NCBI GenBank assembly: GCA_049969715.1
Contig: JBMFOH010000015.1
Span: 1 to 43,326, forward strand
Reading direction: 5' to 3'
Source of the DNA: JBMFOH01 sp049969715 [NCBI: bacterium]
GTDB lineage: Bacteria > DUMJ01
DNA length: 43,326 nucleotides
Below are positions 17,285 through 25,413 of the stretch, in pieces. A model generated the notes under the pieces. The model searched no databases. It saw only the letters and a list, made by a program, of their open reading frames with translations, and was not told where the DNA came from. A program made the translations under genes and the position numbers. How positions within the stretch are numbered: position 1 is the stretch's first letter; each line of letters opens with the position of its first letter.

Positions 17285-19223
17285 AATAAGGTTTACTGTT
17301 ACCAACCGTGAGATTACTATTGCCCTAGCAGGAAATCCTAATGCTGGTAAAAGTGTTGTTTTTAATCAGATTACGGGCGGAAACCAGATAATAGGCAATT
17401 GGCCTGGAAAAACAGTAGAAAGGACAGAAGGTTGGATAAATTATAGAGGCAAGAGGCTTAGAATAGTAGACTTGCCAGGGATCTATAGTCTTTCTACCTA
17501 TACCGAAGAGGAACTCATTGCTAGAGAATTTATACTCTCAGGAACCCCTGATGTCATTATCAATATTATTGATGCCTCCCTTTTAGAAAGGAGTCTTTTC
17601 TTTACCCTCCAACTATTAGAGTTAGAAAGGCCTATGGTTATAGCAGTAAATCAGCTTGATATAGCTGAATCTAAGGGACTTAAAACAGACGTTGATATAA
17701 TATCTAAACTATTAAATGTTCCGGCTATAGGGATTATTGCTACTAAAGGGAAGGGACTTAATAATCTACTTATTACTGCTATAGAGCAGGCAGAAAAGAG
17801 AAGAGAACTAAAGCCTCTATTCTATGGAAGTGAGATAGAAAAGAGTATCCAAAGTGTAGTAGATTCTCTCAAAGGACTATACCCTGAATATCCCTCAAGG
17901 TGGTTGGCTATAAAACTTATAGAGGATGATAGAGAGATAAAGAAACTTCCGTTTCCTAATGAAGTATTAGAAAAGGTAAATTTTCTGAAGGAAGAGCTAG
18001 AAAAGACTCATGGAGAACCAGTAGAGGTAATTATATCATCAGAAAGATACGCCTTAGCCAGCCGAATAGCTCGCAGTTCACAGTATTATGTAAAGACAAG
18101 GGCTCCTCTCTCTCAGAGATTGGATACAGTCTTATTGCATCCTCTTTTCGGATATATCACTATGGGGGTTGTCCTCTTTGTTGCTTTTGGGGTACTTTTT
18201 GAATTTGGAGGGTATCTCTCTGGACTTTTGGAAGGTTTGTTCTCTTATTTAGAACCCGTAGTAATGGGTCTACCATTTTCAAAGTTAATCGATGACCTTA
18301 TCTGGAATGGAATTTTAGGAGGACTTATCTCTGGTGTTACCATTGCATTACCCTATATATTGCCATTTTATGTGTTTTTATCGTTCCTAGAAAACAGTGG
18401 GTATCTTGCCCGTATAGCCTTCTTGACAGATACCCTTATGCATAAGTTAGGTCTCCATGGAAAGGGTGCTATCCCTATTATTATGGGGTATGGATGTAAT
18501 GTTCCTGCAATATTAGGAACCAGGATACTTGAAAGTAGAAGAGAGAGGGTAATTGCTAGTTTTCTTGCCACTCTTATCCCCTGTTCTGCGAGGACTGTAA
18601 TAATTTTAGGATTAGTAGGAGTATTTATGGGTCCTTGGTGGGCTTTGATTATCTACCTCATAGATCTATTGGTTATCTACATCGTAGGATATATTATGAA
18701 TAGATATTCTCCTGGAGAAACTCCAAGTCTTATAATGGAGGTTCCTGATATAAGAGTTCCTGTTTTAAAGCCAACATTGAGGCAGGCTTGGTTTAGAATA
18801 AAAGAATTTCTTACTATCGCTCTCCCTTATATGATGGCAGGTTCATTCGTTTTAGAGGTAATAAAGATAGCCAATTGGTTTGATCCTATAAATAGGATAT
18901 TAAATCCTGTAATAGTGAAGTGGTTAGGTTTACCTTCTGTTACAGGAATAACCCTTATATTTGGTATATTGAGAAAGGAATTAACCTTGATCCTCCTGGC
19001 TACTTTCTCTAATACTACCAACTTTTCTCTAATCCTTAGCCCTAGGCAGATGTTTATCTTCTCGCTATTTACCACGTTGTATATTCCTTGTCTAGCCACC
19101 ATAATAGCTTTGAAAAAAGAGTTAGGAAGTAGAGATGCTTTTCTTCTCACCATAGGTGAGATTAGTCTAGCTGTTGGATTGGTTGGTATCTTAAATCAGA
19201 TACTAATCCATTTTATGATTTAG
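17268..19223 (+). CDS. feoB: Ferrous iron transport protein B (first of two)
   Basis: A 651-residue membrane protein. The N-terminal G domain has G1 GNPNAGKS (22-29), the G2 Thr in GKTVERTEGW, and G3 DLPG (69-72). G4 is NQLD (128-131), where FeoB proteins normally have NxxD with Met, Lys or Thr second. A helical GDI-like segment follows (about 170-270), then the gated membrane region with two Gate domains (about 290-640) including GLHGKGAIPIIMGYGCNVPAI and LIPCSARTVIILG. It imports Fe2+. It differs clearly from the second FeoB at 30264-32279. The start may be the ATG at 17268 or a TTG at 17277. Confidence 0.93.
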   Translation: MLILSEIRFTVTNREITIALAGNPNAGKSVVFNQITGGNQIIGNWPGKTVERTEGWINYRGKRLRIVDLPGIYSLSTYTEEELIAREFILSGTPDVIINIIDASLLERSLFFTLQLLELERPMVIAVNQLDIAESKGLKTDVDIISKLLNVPAIGIIATKGKGLNNLLITAIEQAEKRRELKPLFYGSEIEKSIQSVVDSLKGLYPEYPSRWLAIKLIEDDREIKKLPFPNEVLEKVNFLKEELEKTHGEPVEVIISSERYALASRIARSSQYYVKTRAPLSQRLDTVLLHPLFGYITMGVVLFVAFGVLFEFGGYLSGLLEGLFSYLEPVVMGLPFSKLIDDLIWNGILGGLISGVTIALPYILPFYVFLSFLENSGYLARIAFLTDTLMHKLGLHGKGAIPIIMGYGCNVPAILGTRILESRRERVIASFLATLIPCSARTVIILGLVGVFMGPWWALIIYLIDLLVIYIVGYIMNRYSPGETPSLIMEVPDIRVPVLKPTLRQAWFRIKEFLTIALPYMMAGSFVLEVIKIANWFDPINRILNPVIVKWLGLPSVTGITLIFGILRKELTLILLATFSNTTNFSLILSPRQMFIFSLFTTLYIPCLATIIALKKELGSRDAFLLTIGEISLAVGLVGILNQILIHFMI

Positions 19224-19256
19224 CAACCTCTGGATCGATAGAAAGGGGGTGATTAT

Positions 19257-19907
19257 ATGTCTATAGTAACGATATCAAGAGAGATAGGGAGCGGAGGAGA
19301 TGAAGTGGCGCATAGACTTTGCGAGGTTCTGGGATATCGCTATTTCGATAAGTCTCTGATGACAGAAGTGGCAGTAAAGATGGGTATATCAGAGGGAGAA
19401 GTCATAGATTACTCCGAAGATAGCTATAAGCTCCGCTCTTTTATAGACAATCTCTTCCGTCGCAGAGAACCCCTAGCTACCGTGACAGTAAAGGGGACTA
19501 ATACATCAGGGGCAATAACTCAAATGACAGAGATACTAGATGAAGAAAGAGCTTTAAAACTCATCCAAAGGACTATAGAAAGATTAAGAGAGAGAAACAA
19601 TGTGGTAATAGTAGGTAGGGGAAGCCAGGTAATACTTAGAGATGCTCCTGGGGTACTTCACATAAGGATCGTTGCACCCTTAGAACAGAGAATAGGACGA
19701 GTTATGATGTCTCGTAGCCTTACTAGAAGCGAGGCTAAAGACTATATAGCATCTAAAGATAAGGCATCAGAGGAATATCTACGAAGGTTCTATAATGTAG
19801 ACTGGAATGACCCCACCTTATACCATCTAGTAGTTAATATGGGTAAATGGAGCATAGACGAGGCGACTGGCATAATACAAGACGCCCTCTCTAAGCTGCC
19901 AAGTTAA
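19257..19907 (+). CDS. Cytidylate kinase-like family protein
   Basis: A 216-residue P-loop protein of the cytidylate kinase-like family. The N-terminus VTISREIGSGGDEVAHRLCEVLGY has the family's modified nucleotide-binding loop, and VVIVGRGSQVILRD and the C-terminal YHLVVNMGKWSIDEA are standard blocks. Whether it phosphorylates CMP or another substrate is unknown; true Cmk proteins have a canonical P-loop and different spacing. GGGGGTGA at 19246-19253 sets the start. It lies 33 bp after feoB and probably ends the long ilv-leu-feo transcript. Confidence 0.8.
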   Translation: MSIVTISREIGSGGDEVAHRLCEVLGYRYFDKSLMTEVAVKMGISEGEVIDYSEDSYKLRSFIDNLFRRREPLATVTVKGTNTSGAITQMTEILDEERALKLIQRTIERLRERNNVVIVGRGSQVILRDAPGVLHIRIVAPLEQRIGRVMMSRSLTRSEAKDYIASKDKASEEYLRRFYNVDWNDPTLYHLVVNMGKWSIDEATGIIQDALSKLPS

Positions 19908-19927
19908 TTCCTTTATTAAAAGGAAAA

Positions 19928-19983
19928 GGCGTGATGGGTTAAAAGTGATGTAAAAAATTATTTTACTCATTACCCATTACGCC
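19928..19983. repeat. Imperfect palindrome between convergent genes
   Basis: GGCGTGATGGGT (19928-19939) faces ACCCATTACGCC (19972-19983), 11 of 12 paired plus one G.T, with AT-rich inner pairing of TAAAA and TTTTA. It separates the + strand kinase-like gene from the - strand kamA and could act as a bidirectional terminator or be a dispersed palindromic repeat. Confidence 0.6.
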
Positions 19984-19997
19984 TTACTTATCGTTCA

Positions 19998-21110
19998 TTA
20001 TACTGGGTCTACATATGCAGAAATCTTTCCTTCAAAGTTTCTCAAAATAATTTGGTTTTCATCTCTTCCCAAGATATATTGGGGGCTTATTGGAATTTTA
20101 CCTAATCCGGGAGCATCTATGACAAATGTGGGGACAGCCAGTCCCGAAGTAAAGCCTTGAAGCGCCTCAATAATTTCTATGCCTCTTTCTATTGGGGTTC
20201 TAAAATGAGCAAGACCCTCTACCATATCGCATTGATAGAGATAATAGGGTCTTACCCTTATCTTTAGTAACTTTTGAACTAGCTCCTTCATAATTTCAGG
20301 AGTATCATTTATTCCCTTTAAAAGCACAGACTGATTCCCAAGTGGTATTCCTGCATCAGCAAGCATTTCGCATGCTTTAGAAGATTCGGGAGTAATTTCT
20401 CTTGGATGGTTGAAGTGGGTATTGAGCCATATAGGATGGTATTTCTTTAACATATTGCATAACTCTGGTGTAACCCTCTGAGGTAAGGTTACAGGAGCTC
20501 TTGTCCCTATGCGAATTATCTCTATATGGTCTATACTCCTTAATCTAATGAGTATATATTCTAGCATCTGGTCTGAAAGGATTAGTGGGTCTCCCCCCGA
20601 AATAATTACATCTCTAACTTCTTTATGAAGTTTTATATATTCTATTGCTCCTTCTAGGTTACAACGAAAGGGTTCTTTCTTAACTACTTGGGTAATTCTC
20701 CGTCTTGTACAATGTCTGCAGAGTGTAGGACAGGATTCTGTAATAATGAGAAGGACCCTATCAGGGTATCTATGGACTAATCCGGGGACAGGAGAATATA
20801 TATCCTCTTTTAAAGGGTCCGCCGTTTCATACATAGCTTTATCTAACTCTAATATACTAGGCACTGACTGAAGTCTTATTGGGTCTATAGGATCGTAAGG
20901 GTCTATTAAGGAGACATAGTATGGTGTTATAGACATCTTCAGATATCTTAGACTTTCTCTTATCTGAGCTTTATCTTCTTCTGTGAGTATTAAGATACTT
21001 TTTAGAGAATCTAGATCTGTAATGCGATTTCTTAATTGCCACTTCCAATCATTCCACTCTTCTTTAGTCACATTAAACCTTTTCACTACTTCAGAGATCG
21101 ATGTCTCCAA
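19998..21110 (-). CDS. kamA: Lysine 2,3-aminomutase (KamA family radical SAM)
   Basis: A 370-residue radical SAM/PLP enzyme converting L-alpha-lysine to L-beta-lysine. The radical SAM cluster motif is CPTLCRHC (C127, C131, C134) followed by TRRR. The PLP lysine is K338 in DAPGLGKIP. The two acids that bind the lysine side-chain amine in Clostridium LAM appear conserved as D295 (QCDMVEGLAHFRT) and D332 (DAPG), which supports lysine as substrate over glutamate or arginine. The start is a TTG at 21110, one base after the stop of the ATP-grasp gene upstream, so the two are translationally coupled. It is shorter than the 416-residue clostridial enzyme. Confidence 0.87.
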   Translation of the reverse strand: METSISEVVKRFNVTKEEWNDWKWQLRNRITDLDSLKSILILTEEDKAQIRESLRYLKMSITPYYVSLIDPYDPIDPIRLQSVPSILELDKAMYETADPLKEDIYSPVPGLVHRYPDRVLLIITESCPTLCRHCTRRRITQVVKKEPFRCNLEGAIEYIKLHKEVRDVIISGGDPLILSDQMLEYILIRLRSIDHIEIIRIGTRAPVTLPQRVTPELCNMLKKYHPIWLNTHFNHPREITPESSKACEMLADAGIPLGNQSVLLKGINDTPEIMKELVQKLLKIRVRPYYLYQCDMVEGLAHFRTPIERGIEIIEALQGFTSGLAVPTFVIDAPGLGKIPISPQYILGRDENQIILRNFEGKISAYVDPV

Positions 21111-21111
21111 T

Positions 21112-22125
21112 TTAACCGTCCTCCATTTTTAATAGTGCTGGATATCTCTGAATTCCAGCCTGTAGTATAGTATTGATTAATTCCTTGTAAGAAAAACCTC
21201 TTACTCTTGCCATATCTGGGAAATTCCCTTCTTTTGGGTCTAAATCGGGCAGAGGATTTACCTCTAACACATAAGGGATCCCATCTCTTGAAAGCCTAAT
21301 GTCTAGTCTAGCAAGGTCACGACATCTCAAAATCTTAAAAACCCTTAGGGCTATCTTTTTTATCCTATTAACCATCTCCTCCTCTAGATTAGCTGGGCAG
21401 AACTGCTTTACCAGATACCAATATTTTGCTTTTATCTCTCCGCTAGCAAATCTTCCTAGTTCTTCAGGGACTTCGCTAAAGTCTAATTCCTTTAGGGGAA
21501 GTACTTCAGGGGGATTATTTCCAAGAATACCTACGGTAATTTCTCTTCCCTCTATAAATTCCTCTACAAGAGCTTCTTGTCTGTAGTATTTCACTATGTT
21601 TTCTACCTGTTCTTTTAATCCATTTACAGAATAAACTATACTCCTTTTACTCAACCCCATACTTGAGCCTTCATGACTTGGTTTTACAATCAGGGGAAAA
21701 TTTAAGTCTGTTTTAGAGATTTCAGTTGTATCTGAATAGATTCTAAAACGAGGGGTAGGGATTCCTTCAGAAATAAAGATCTGCTTGGTAATAGGCTTTT
21801 CTAAAGTGACAGTCATAGTCAAAGGTCCAGAACCTGTGTAGGGGATGCCTAACCACTCTAAGATAACAGGAACTTGAGACTCTCTTGATTCTCCCCTAAA
21901 TCCTTCTGCTATATTGAAGACTATATGGGGAGAAATGGATTCTATCTTCTCTATGAAATCTTCCTTTACCTCTAAAGGATAAACTTTATGACCTGAAGAG
22001 ACTAACGCATCTGTAATAGATGCAATAGTACGTGGAGGATCAAACTCCGCATACCGGTCTGGAGGTTCATCATCATCCACTATAACTTCTTCTGGTTTTC
22101 CATTAAACGCCAGAACTATTTTCAT
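21112..22125 (-). CDS. D-Ala-D-Ala-ligase-like ATP-grasp enzyme
   Basis: A 337-residue ATP-grasp ligase of the Ddl family. Markers are IVFNIAEGFRGESRESQVP (about 91-109) in place of the usual substrate loop, EWLGIPYTGSGP, VKPSHEGSSMGLS for ATP binding, EEFIEGREITVGIL, and the Mg2+ site ARLDIRL...VLEVNPLPDLDP near the C-terminus. The family joins two amino acids through an acyl phosphate. The FNIAEG form is a divergent Ddl-like branch, so the substrate may not be D-alanine. It is the first gene of a two-gene operon with kamA, which suggests that beta-lysine could be one substrate (inference). Confidence 0.8.
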   Translation of the reverse strand: MKIVLAFNGKPEEVIVDDDEPPDRYAEFDPPRTIASITDALVSSGHKVYPLEVKEDFIEKIESISPHIVFNIAEGFRGESRESQVPVILEWLGIPYTGSGPLTMTVTLEKPITKQIFISEGIPTPRFRIYSDTTEISKTDLNFPLIVKPSHEGSSMGLSKRSIVYSVNGLKEQVENIVKYYRQEALVEEFIEGREITVGILGNNPPEVLPLKELDFSEVPEELGRFASGEIKAKYWYLVKQFCPANLEEEMVNRIKKIALRVFKILRCRDLARLDIRLSRDGIPYVLEVNPLPDLDPKEGNFPDMARVRGFSYKELINTILQAGIQRYPALLKMEDG

Positions 22126-22136
22126 CTCGGCTAGAT

Positions 22137-22164
22137 ATTATACTTCAGTTCATCGAAAAGTCAA
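22137..22164 (-). promoter_or_regulatory. Promoter of the ATP-grasp/kamA operon
   Basis: On the minus strand TTGACT (22164-22159), a 16-base spacer and TATAAT (22142-22137) predict a start near 22130, only about five bases before the ATG at 22125. No good Shine-Dalgarno lies in between, so the message may be nearly leaderless. Confidence 0.55.
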
Positions 22165-22184
22165 TAGCTTTGGTGGTCTGGATA

Positions 22185-23117
22185 TTATAATCTTCTCATA
22201 TAGAAGCTTTCGCCTCTATATTCAAGCTTTACTATTTTCCCATTACTAATCAATTTGTCAACTACATTCCACTTAGAGTTGTGTTTTTGTAGTAGTTCTT
22301 TAACTGCTGGCTCTTTCATAGGATGTACTGCAGTAATGTTTAGTAGATCCTCCTCGATATTTCCTGTTGAGGAGAATTCATTTCCTTCATAGCCTATTAG
22401 ATATTCCGAGTTTATACCCATCTGATTAAAAATCTGATAGGCGATATTTATTTTATATTCTTCCGGGGGAAGAACCTTTTTTTCTGCAGGAGGCCTTGTA
22501 GGTATAGAAATATATGCCTTATTGGGTTTTAATTTAGCTAAAAACTCAGCTATTTTTTCTAATTCCTGCTCGTTATCGTTAATTCCTTTTATAAGCATTG
22601 TTTCTGTGGCAAGAAAGCCTTTATAGCTCTCAGAAAAATGTATCATACCATTTAAAATTTCGTTATGACTTAGTGTTCTATAAGGTCTATTAATCTTATG
22701 CCATATCTCATCGGTTAGGGCATCTATTTTTAGAGAGACCCAACCTGCATCCAATAAATCTCTCCTTACATCTTCCCGCCATATCAGTGAGGCATTGGTT
22801 ATGACAGCTATTTTAAATCCCAGAGGCTTTAACTCCTCGATCTCTTTTCCTATGTTAATATCTAAGGTTGGTTCCCCATCGGAAACAAATGTAAGGTAGT
22901 CTATTTTCTCGCCACTACTGTTTAACTCTTCAATCTTTACTTTTACTTCTTTTAGGATATCTTCCGCATTATAAAAAGTTTGTCGTTTTATTTGCATTCT
23001 GGTAGTTCTCCCTAGCTGGCAATAAATGCAGGCATAACTACAGATTTTTGGAGGAATGTTGTTTATTCCGACGCTTCTTCCTAGTCGCCTTGACGGGACA
23101 GGCCCAAATACTATCAT
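22185..23117 (-). CDS. Radical SAM protein (COG0731-type) with C-terminal helical domain
   Basis: A 310-residue radical SAM protein. FGPVPSRRLGRSVGINNIPP (residues 4-23) followed by KICSYACIYCQLGR, with C26, C30 and C33 as cluster ligands, is the hallmark of the COG0731-like Fe-S oxidoreductases related to wyosine-type tRNA enzymes. FVSDGEPTLD and ITNASL are standard SAM-binding blocks. Residues about 245-310 look like a small winged-helix domain. The substrate is unknown. It is the last gene of the minus-strand redox cluster and overlaps the DUF89 gene by 4 bp. Confidence 0.8.
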   Translation of the reverse strand: MIVFGPVPSRRLGRSVGINNIPPKICSYACIYCQLGRTTRMQIKRQTFYNAEDILKEVKVKIEELNSSGEKIDYLTFVSDGEPTLDINIGKEIEELKPLGFKIAVITNASLIWREDVRRDLLDAGWVSLKIDALTDEIWHKINRPYRTLSHNEILNGMIHFSESYKGFLATETMLIKGINDNEQELEKIAEFLAKLKPNKAYISIPTRPPAEKKVLPPEEYKINIAYQIFNQMGINSEYLIGYEGNEFSSTGNIEEDLLNITAVHPMKEPAVKELLQKHNSKWNVVDKLISNGKIVKLEYRGESFYMRRL

Positions 23118-24007
23118 CGCTTTTCTTCCCTTTGATTATATTTTATAACCGTATCCATCGTACTAACACCAAGCTCTCTTGCTATTATAGGACATTTTGC
23201 CATTAATATGAAAAATATATTGCTGTTTTCGCTCAAACCTTCAAAGTTTGCCTGGCCTTTAGAGATTACTAGATTGTGCTGTCTAATCCATCTTTTTACC
23301 TCATCATCCCGCCGATTAGGTCCAGTACCTTTCTGACCATTCCCTAATTTATAAAAAGCTATGTTGGGAAGTTTGTCTATCCCTGCATCATATGCGTCAT
23401 CTATCATAGCGTCATTGACTATAGGACCACCCTTTACTACGAACGAGATATGTTTAAAGGGCTTTCCTCTCGTTTCTATCATCTCTTCTATAAATATCTT
23501 ATCTAAAACTATCTCTCCGGCATTGTCGGCAAAGTAAAGAAGTGTTTCTCCTAGTAGGGTCTTTTCTTTCAATATTTCTAAATCATTAATAGCCGGTTTT
23601 TTATTTAATACCTCTTCTATGGTTTTCTCCAAATCAAATCCTGAGGTAAGTCCAAAATCTGTTATATAATCTATTATATTTCCCGCTATAGCAAGGTTTA
23701 CTGCTATACAAAGCCGATCTTCTTTTCGGGCTTTCTCTAGTTTCATCTTCAGTTTAGGATAAAGCTCAAGGGCTATTTTATTACTTTTTTCTTTAATTTC
23801 TTTATACGGATCTATTATTCCTGTTTCTTCTCTAATCAAACTGTAGACTCTATTTGCGATCTCATCTGGTGTAATTTCCCAATTGAGATTGTATAGTAGG
23901 TTCATAACTTTTCTCAATATCTTTTCTTGTAACTTATTACTCAAATTTCTTGTTGCAAATAAAGCCTGATTCTGAAAGCATGGTATGCAGTCTAAGTATA
24001 GCTTCAT
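23114..24007 (-). CDS. DUF89 / ARMT1-like damage-control phosphatase family protein
   Basis: A 297-residue protein with the bacterial/archaeal DUF89 pattern: an N-terminal CIPC pair (C7, C10), AGNIIDY near 108-114, the metal-binding FADNAGEIVLDK (D161, N162, E165), VVKGGPIVNDA and the lysine motif ISKGQANFEGL. The family holds metal-dependent phosphatases that remove damaged phospho-metabolites; some members act on sugar phosphates. Its 4 bp overlaps on both sides tie it to the radical SAM protein and to a MinD-type ATPase. Its role in this redox cluster is not obvious. Confidence 0.82.
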   Translation of the reverse strand: MKLYLDCIPCFQNQALFATRNLSNKLQEKILRKVMNLLYNLNWEITPDEIANRVYSLIREETGIIDPYKEIKEKSNKIALELYPKLKMKLEKARKEDRLCIAVNLAIAGNIIDYITDFGLTSGFDLEKTIEEVLNKKPAINDLEILKEKTLLGETLLYFADNAGEIVLDKIFIEEMIETRGKPFKHISFVVKGGPIVNDAMIDDAYDAGIDKLPNIAFYKLGNGQKGTGPNRRDDEVKRWIRQHNLVISKGQANFEGLSENSNIFFILMAKCPIIARELGVSTMDTVIKYNQREEKR

Positions 24008-24867
24008 TTTGTTATCTCTTTGCCTACAGTATTCCAGATATCTTTAATTTGCTGTGTAACCTTTCCATCAGAATATTCTACTATAATTTTTCTATTTATC
24101 AGGGCTTCAGTTACAATTGGGTCATAGGCAATCTTTCCAGCTAATTCAATCTCATTAGCTTCACAGTATTCTTCTATTATCCTAGTCATTTCTATATTCA
24201 AGTCGAATTTATTTATGACTACATAAGCTTTAATTTTGAAATGTTTTACTAATTCTATTACCCGAGCCATATCGTGAATTCCGGATAGTGTAGGTTCTGT
24301 AACTACAAGGGCTAAATTCGTCCCGGTGATCGAAGCGATAACAGGGCATCCTATGCCAGGAGAACCATCAATAATAATTAAATCTAGACCCTCCCTTTTT
24401 GCTATTGCCATTGCATTTTGCCTCAGAATAGCTACCAATTTTCCTGAGTTCTCTTCTGCGATACCTAATTTAGCGTGAACAAAAGGACCATATAGTGTTT
24501 CTGAAATAAACCACTCTCCTGATGGCTTATCCTCCATCTTGATTGCCTTTTCAGGGCAGATATGGGAACATACTTCACAGCCCTCGCAGGAGATTGGATC
24601 TACAATAAAATCTTTCGAAATTGCATCAAATCTGCATACTTCAATACATCTACCACATTGAGCACATCTTGCTTTATCAATTACTGCTGTTTTACTACCA
24701 ATAAATTTATGCTTCTCAAGGATCTTAGGTTCAAGTAAGATATATAAATCAGCTGCATCCACATCACAGTCGACCATTACTTTGTTTTTGGCAAGGGAAG
24801 CGAAAGAAGCAGTAATAGTCGTTTTGCCTGTTCCTCCCTTTCCACTTATGACTACAAGTTGCTTCAT
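24004..24867 (-). CDS. MinD/Mrp-type ATPase with 2[4Fe-4S] ferredoxin insert (copy A)
   Basis: A 287-residue P-loop ATPase. The deviant Walker A is SGKGGTGKTT (residues 8-17). A ferredoxin insert follows at about 62-115 with CAQCGRCIEVC and CEGCEVCSHIC, each followed by a Pro- or Phe-containing turn. IIDGSPGIGCPVIAS carries the Walker B region and a conserved Cys. This architecture is known from anaerobes and from the orange-protein (ORP) gene cluster of sulfate reducers, where two such proteins occur together. It probably couples ATP hydrolysis to Fe-S or metal-cluster handling or electron transfer. It pairs with the paralogue at 26766-27605. Confidence 0.85.
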   Translation of the reverse strand: MKQLVVISGKGGTGKTTITASFASLAKNKVMVDCDVDAADLYILLEPKILEKHKFIGSKTAVIDKARCAQCGRCIEVCRFDAISKDFIVDPISCEGCEVCSHICPEKAIKMEDKPSGEWFISETLYGPFVHAKLGIAEENSGKLVAILRQNAMAIAKREGLDLIIIDGSPGIGCPVIASITGTNLALVVTEPTLSGIHDMARVIELVKHFKIKAYVVINKFDLNIEMTRIIEEYCEANEIELAGKIAYDPIVTEALINRKIIVEYSDGKVTQQIKDIWNTVGKEITK

Positions 24868-25397
24868 CTTAATATGCCTCCAAGCTCTATTATCCGTTCT
24901 GCAAGTTCTTCTGTTGCTTTTATTGCTTCATAATCCTGTTCTATTTCTCCGATATCAAATGCGAGTCCACAGACACCTCTATTTGCTATTATCATTTCAT
25001 GTTTAAGAAAAAATGCATTGATAGCTGTAATAGCATTCTCTGCTCCATATCTTCGACCAACAACGATTGCTCCACCAATCTTATTTTTAAGTTTTCCTCT
25101 AATACACCAGGTTCTATCTATAAAGGCTTTAGTTTGAGCAGATACATTATTGAAAAAGACTGGACTTCCTATAACGATACAAACACTTTCAAGAAGCATA
25201 GGAATAATAATATGCTTCATATCATCTTCAATGATACAATCATCTAATTTTTGGCAAACCCTGCAGGATATGCAGGGTTCTATATGATAATCTGCAAGTT
25301 TTATAAAATCGCCTCCTGTAATTGAGAGCGCTAATTTTAAAAGCATATCTGTATTACTGTTTTTTCTTGGACTTCCAGAGATGTAAAGGATATCCAT
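24864..25397 (-). CDS. Flavodoxin-like NADPH-dependent FMN reductase / iron-sulfur flavoprotein
   Basis: A 177-residue flavodoxin-fold protein. ISGSPRKNSNTDMLL (residues 6-20) is the FMN phosphate loop and IGSPVFFNNVSAQTKAFIDR the second flavin loop. Between them CISCRVCQKLDDC (about 43-55) provides cysteines spaced as in the iron-sulfur flavoproteins of methanogens and clostridia, so a cluster beside FMN is plausible. It would carry one or two electrons between a ferredoxin or NAD(P)H and an acceptor. It overlaps the downstream ATPase by 4 bp. Confidence 0.83.
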   Translation of the reverse strand: MDILYISGSPRKNSNTDMLLKLALSITGGDFIKLADYHIEPCISCRVCQKLDDCIIEDDMKHIIIPMLLESVCIVIGSPVFFNNVSAQTKAFIDRTWCIRGKLKNKIGGAIVVGRRYGAENAITAINAFFLKHEMIIANRGVCGLAFDIGEIEQDYEAIKATEELAERIIELGGILR

Positions 25398-25413
25398 TAC
25401 ATCATCACCGTTT

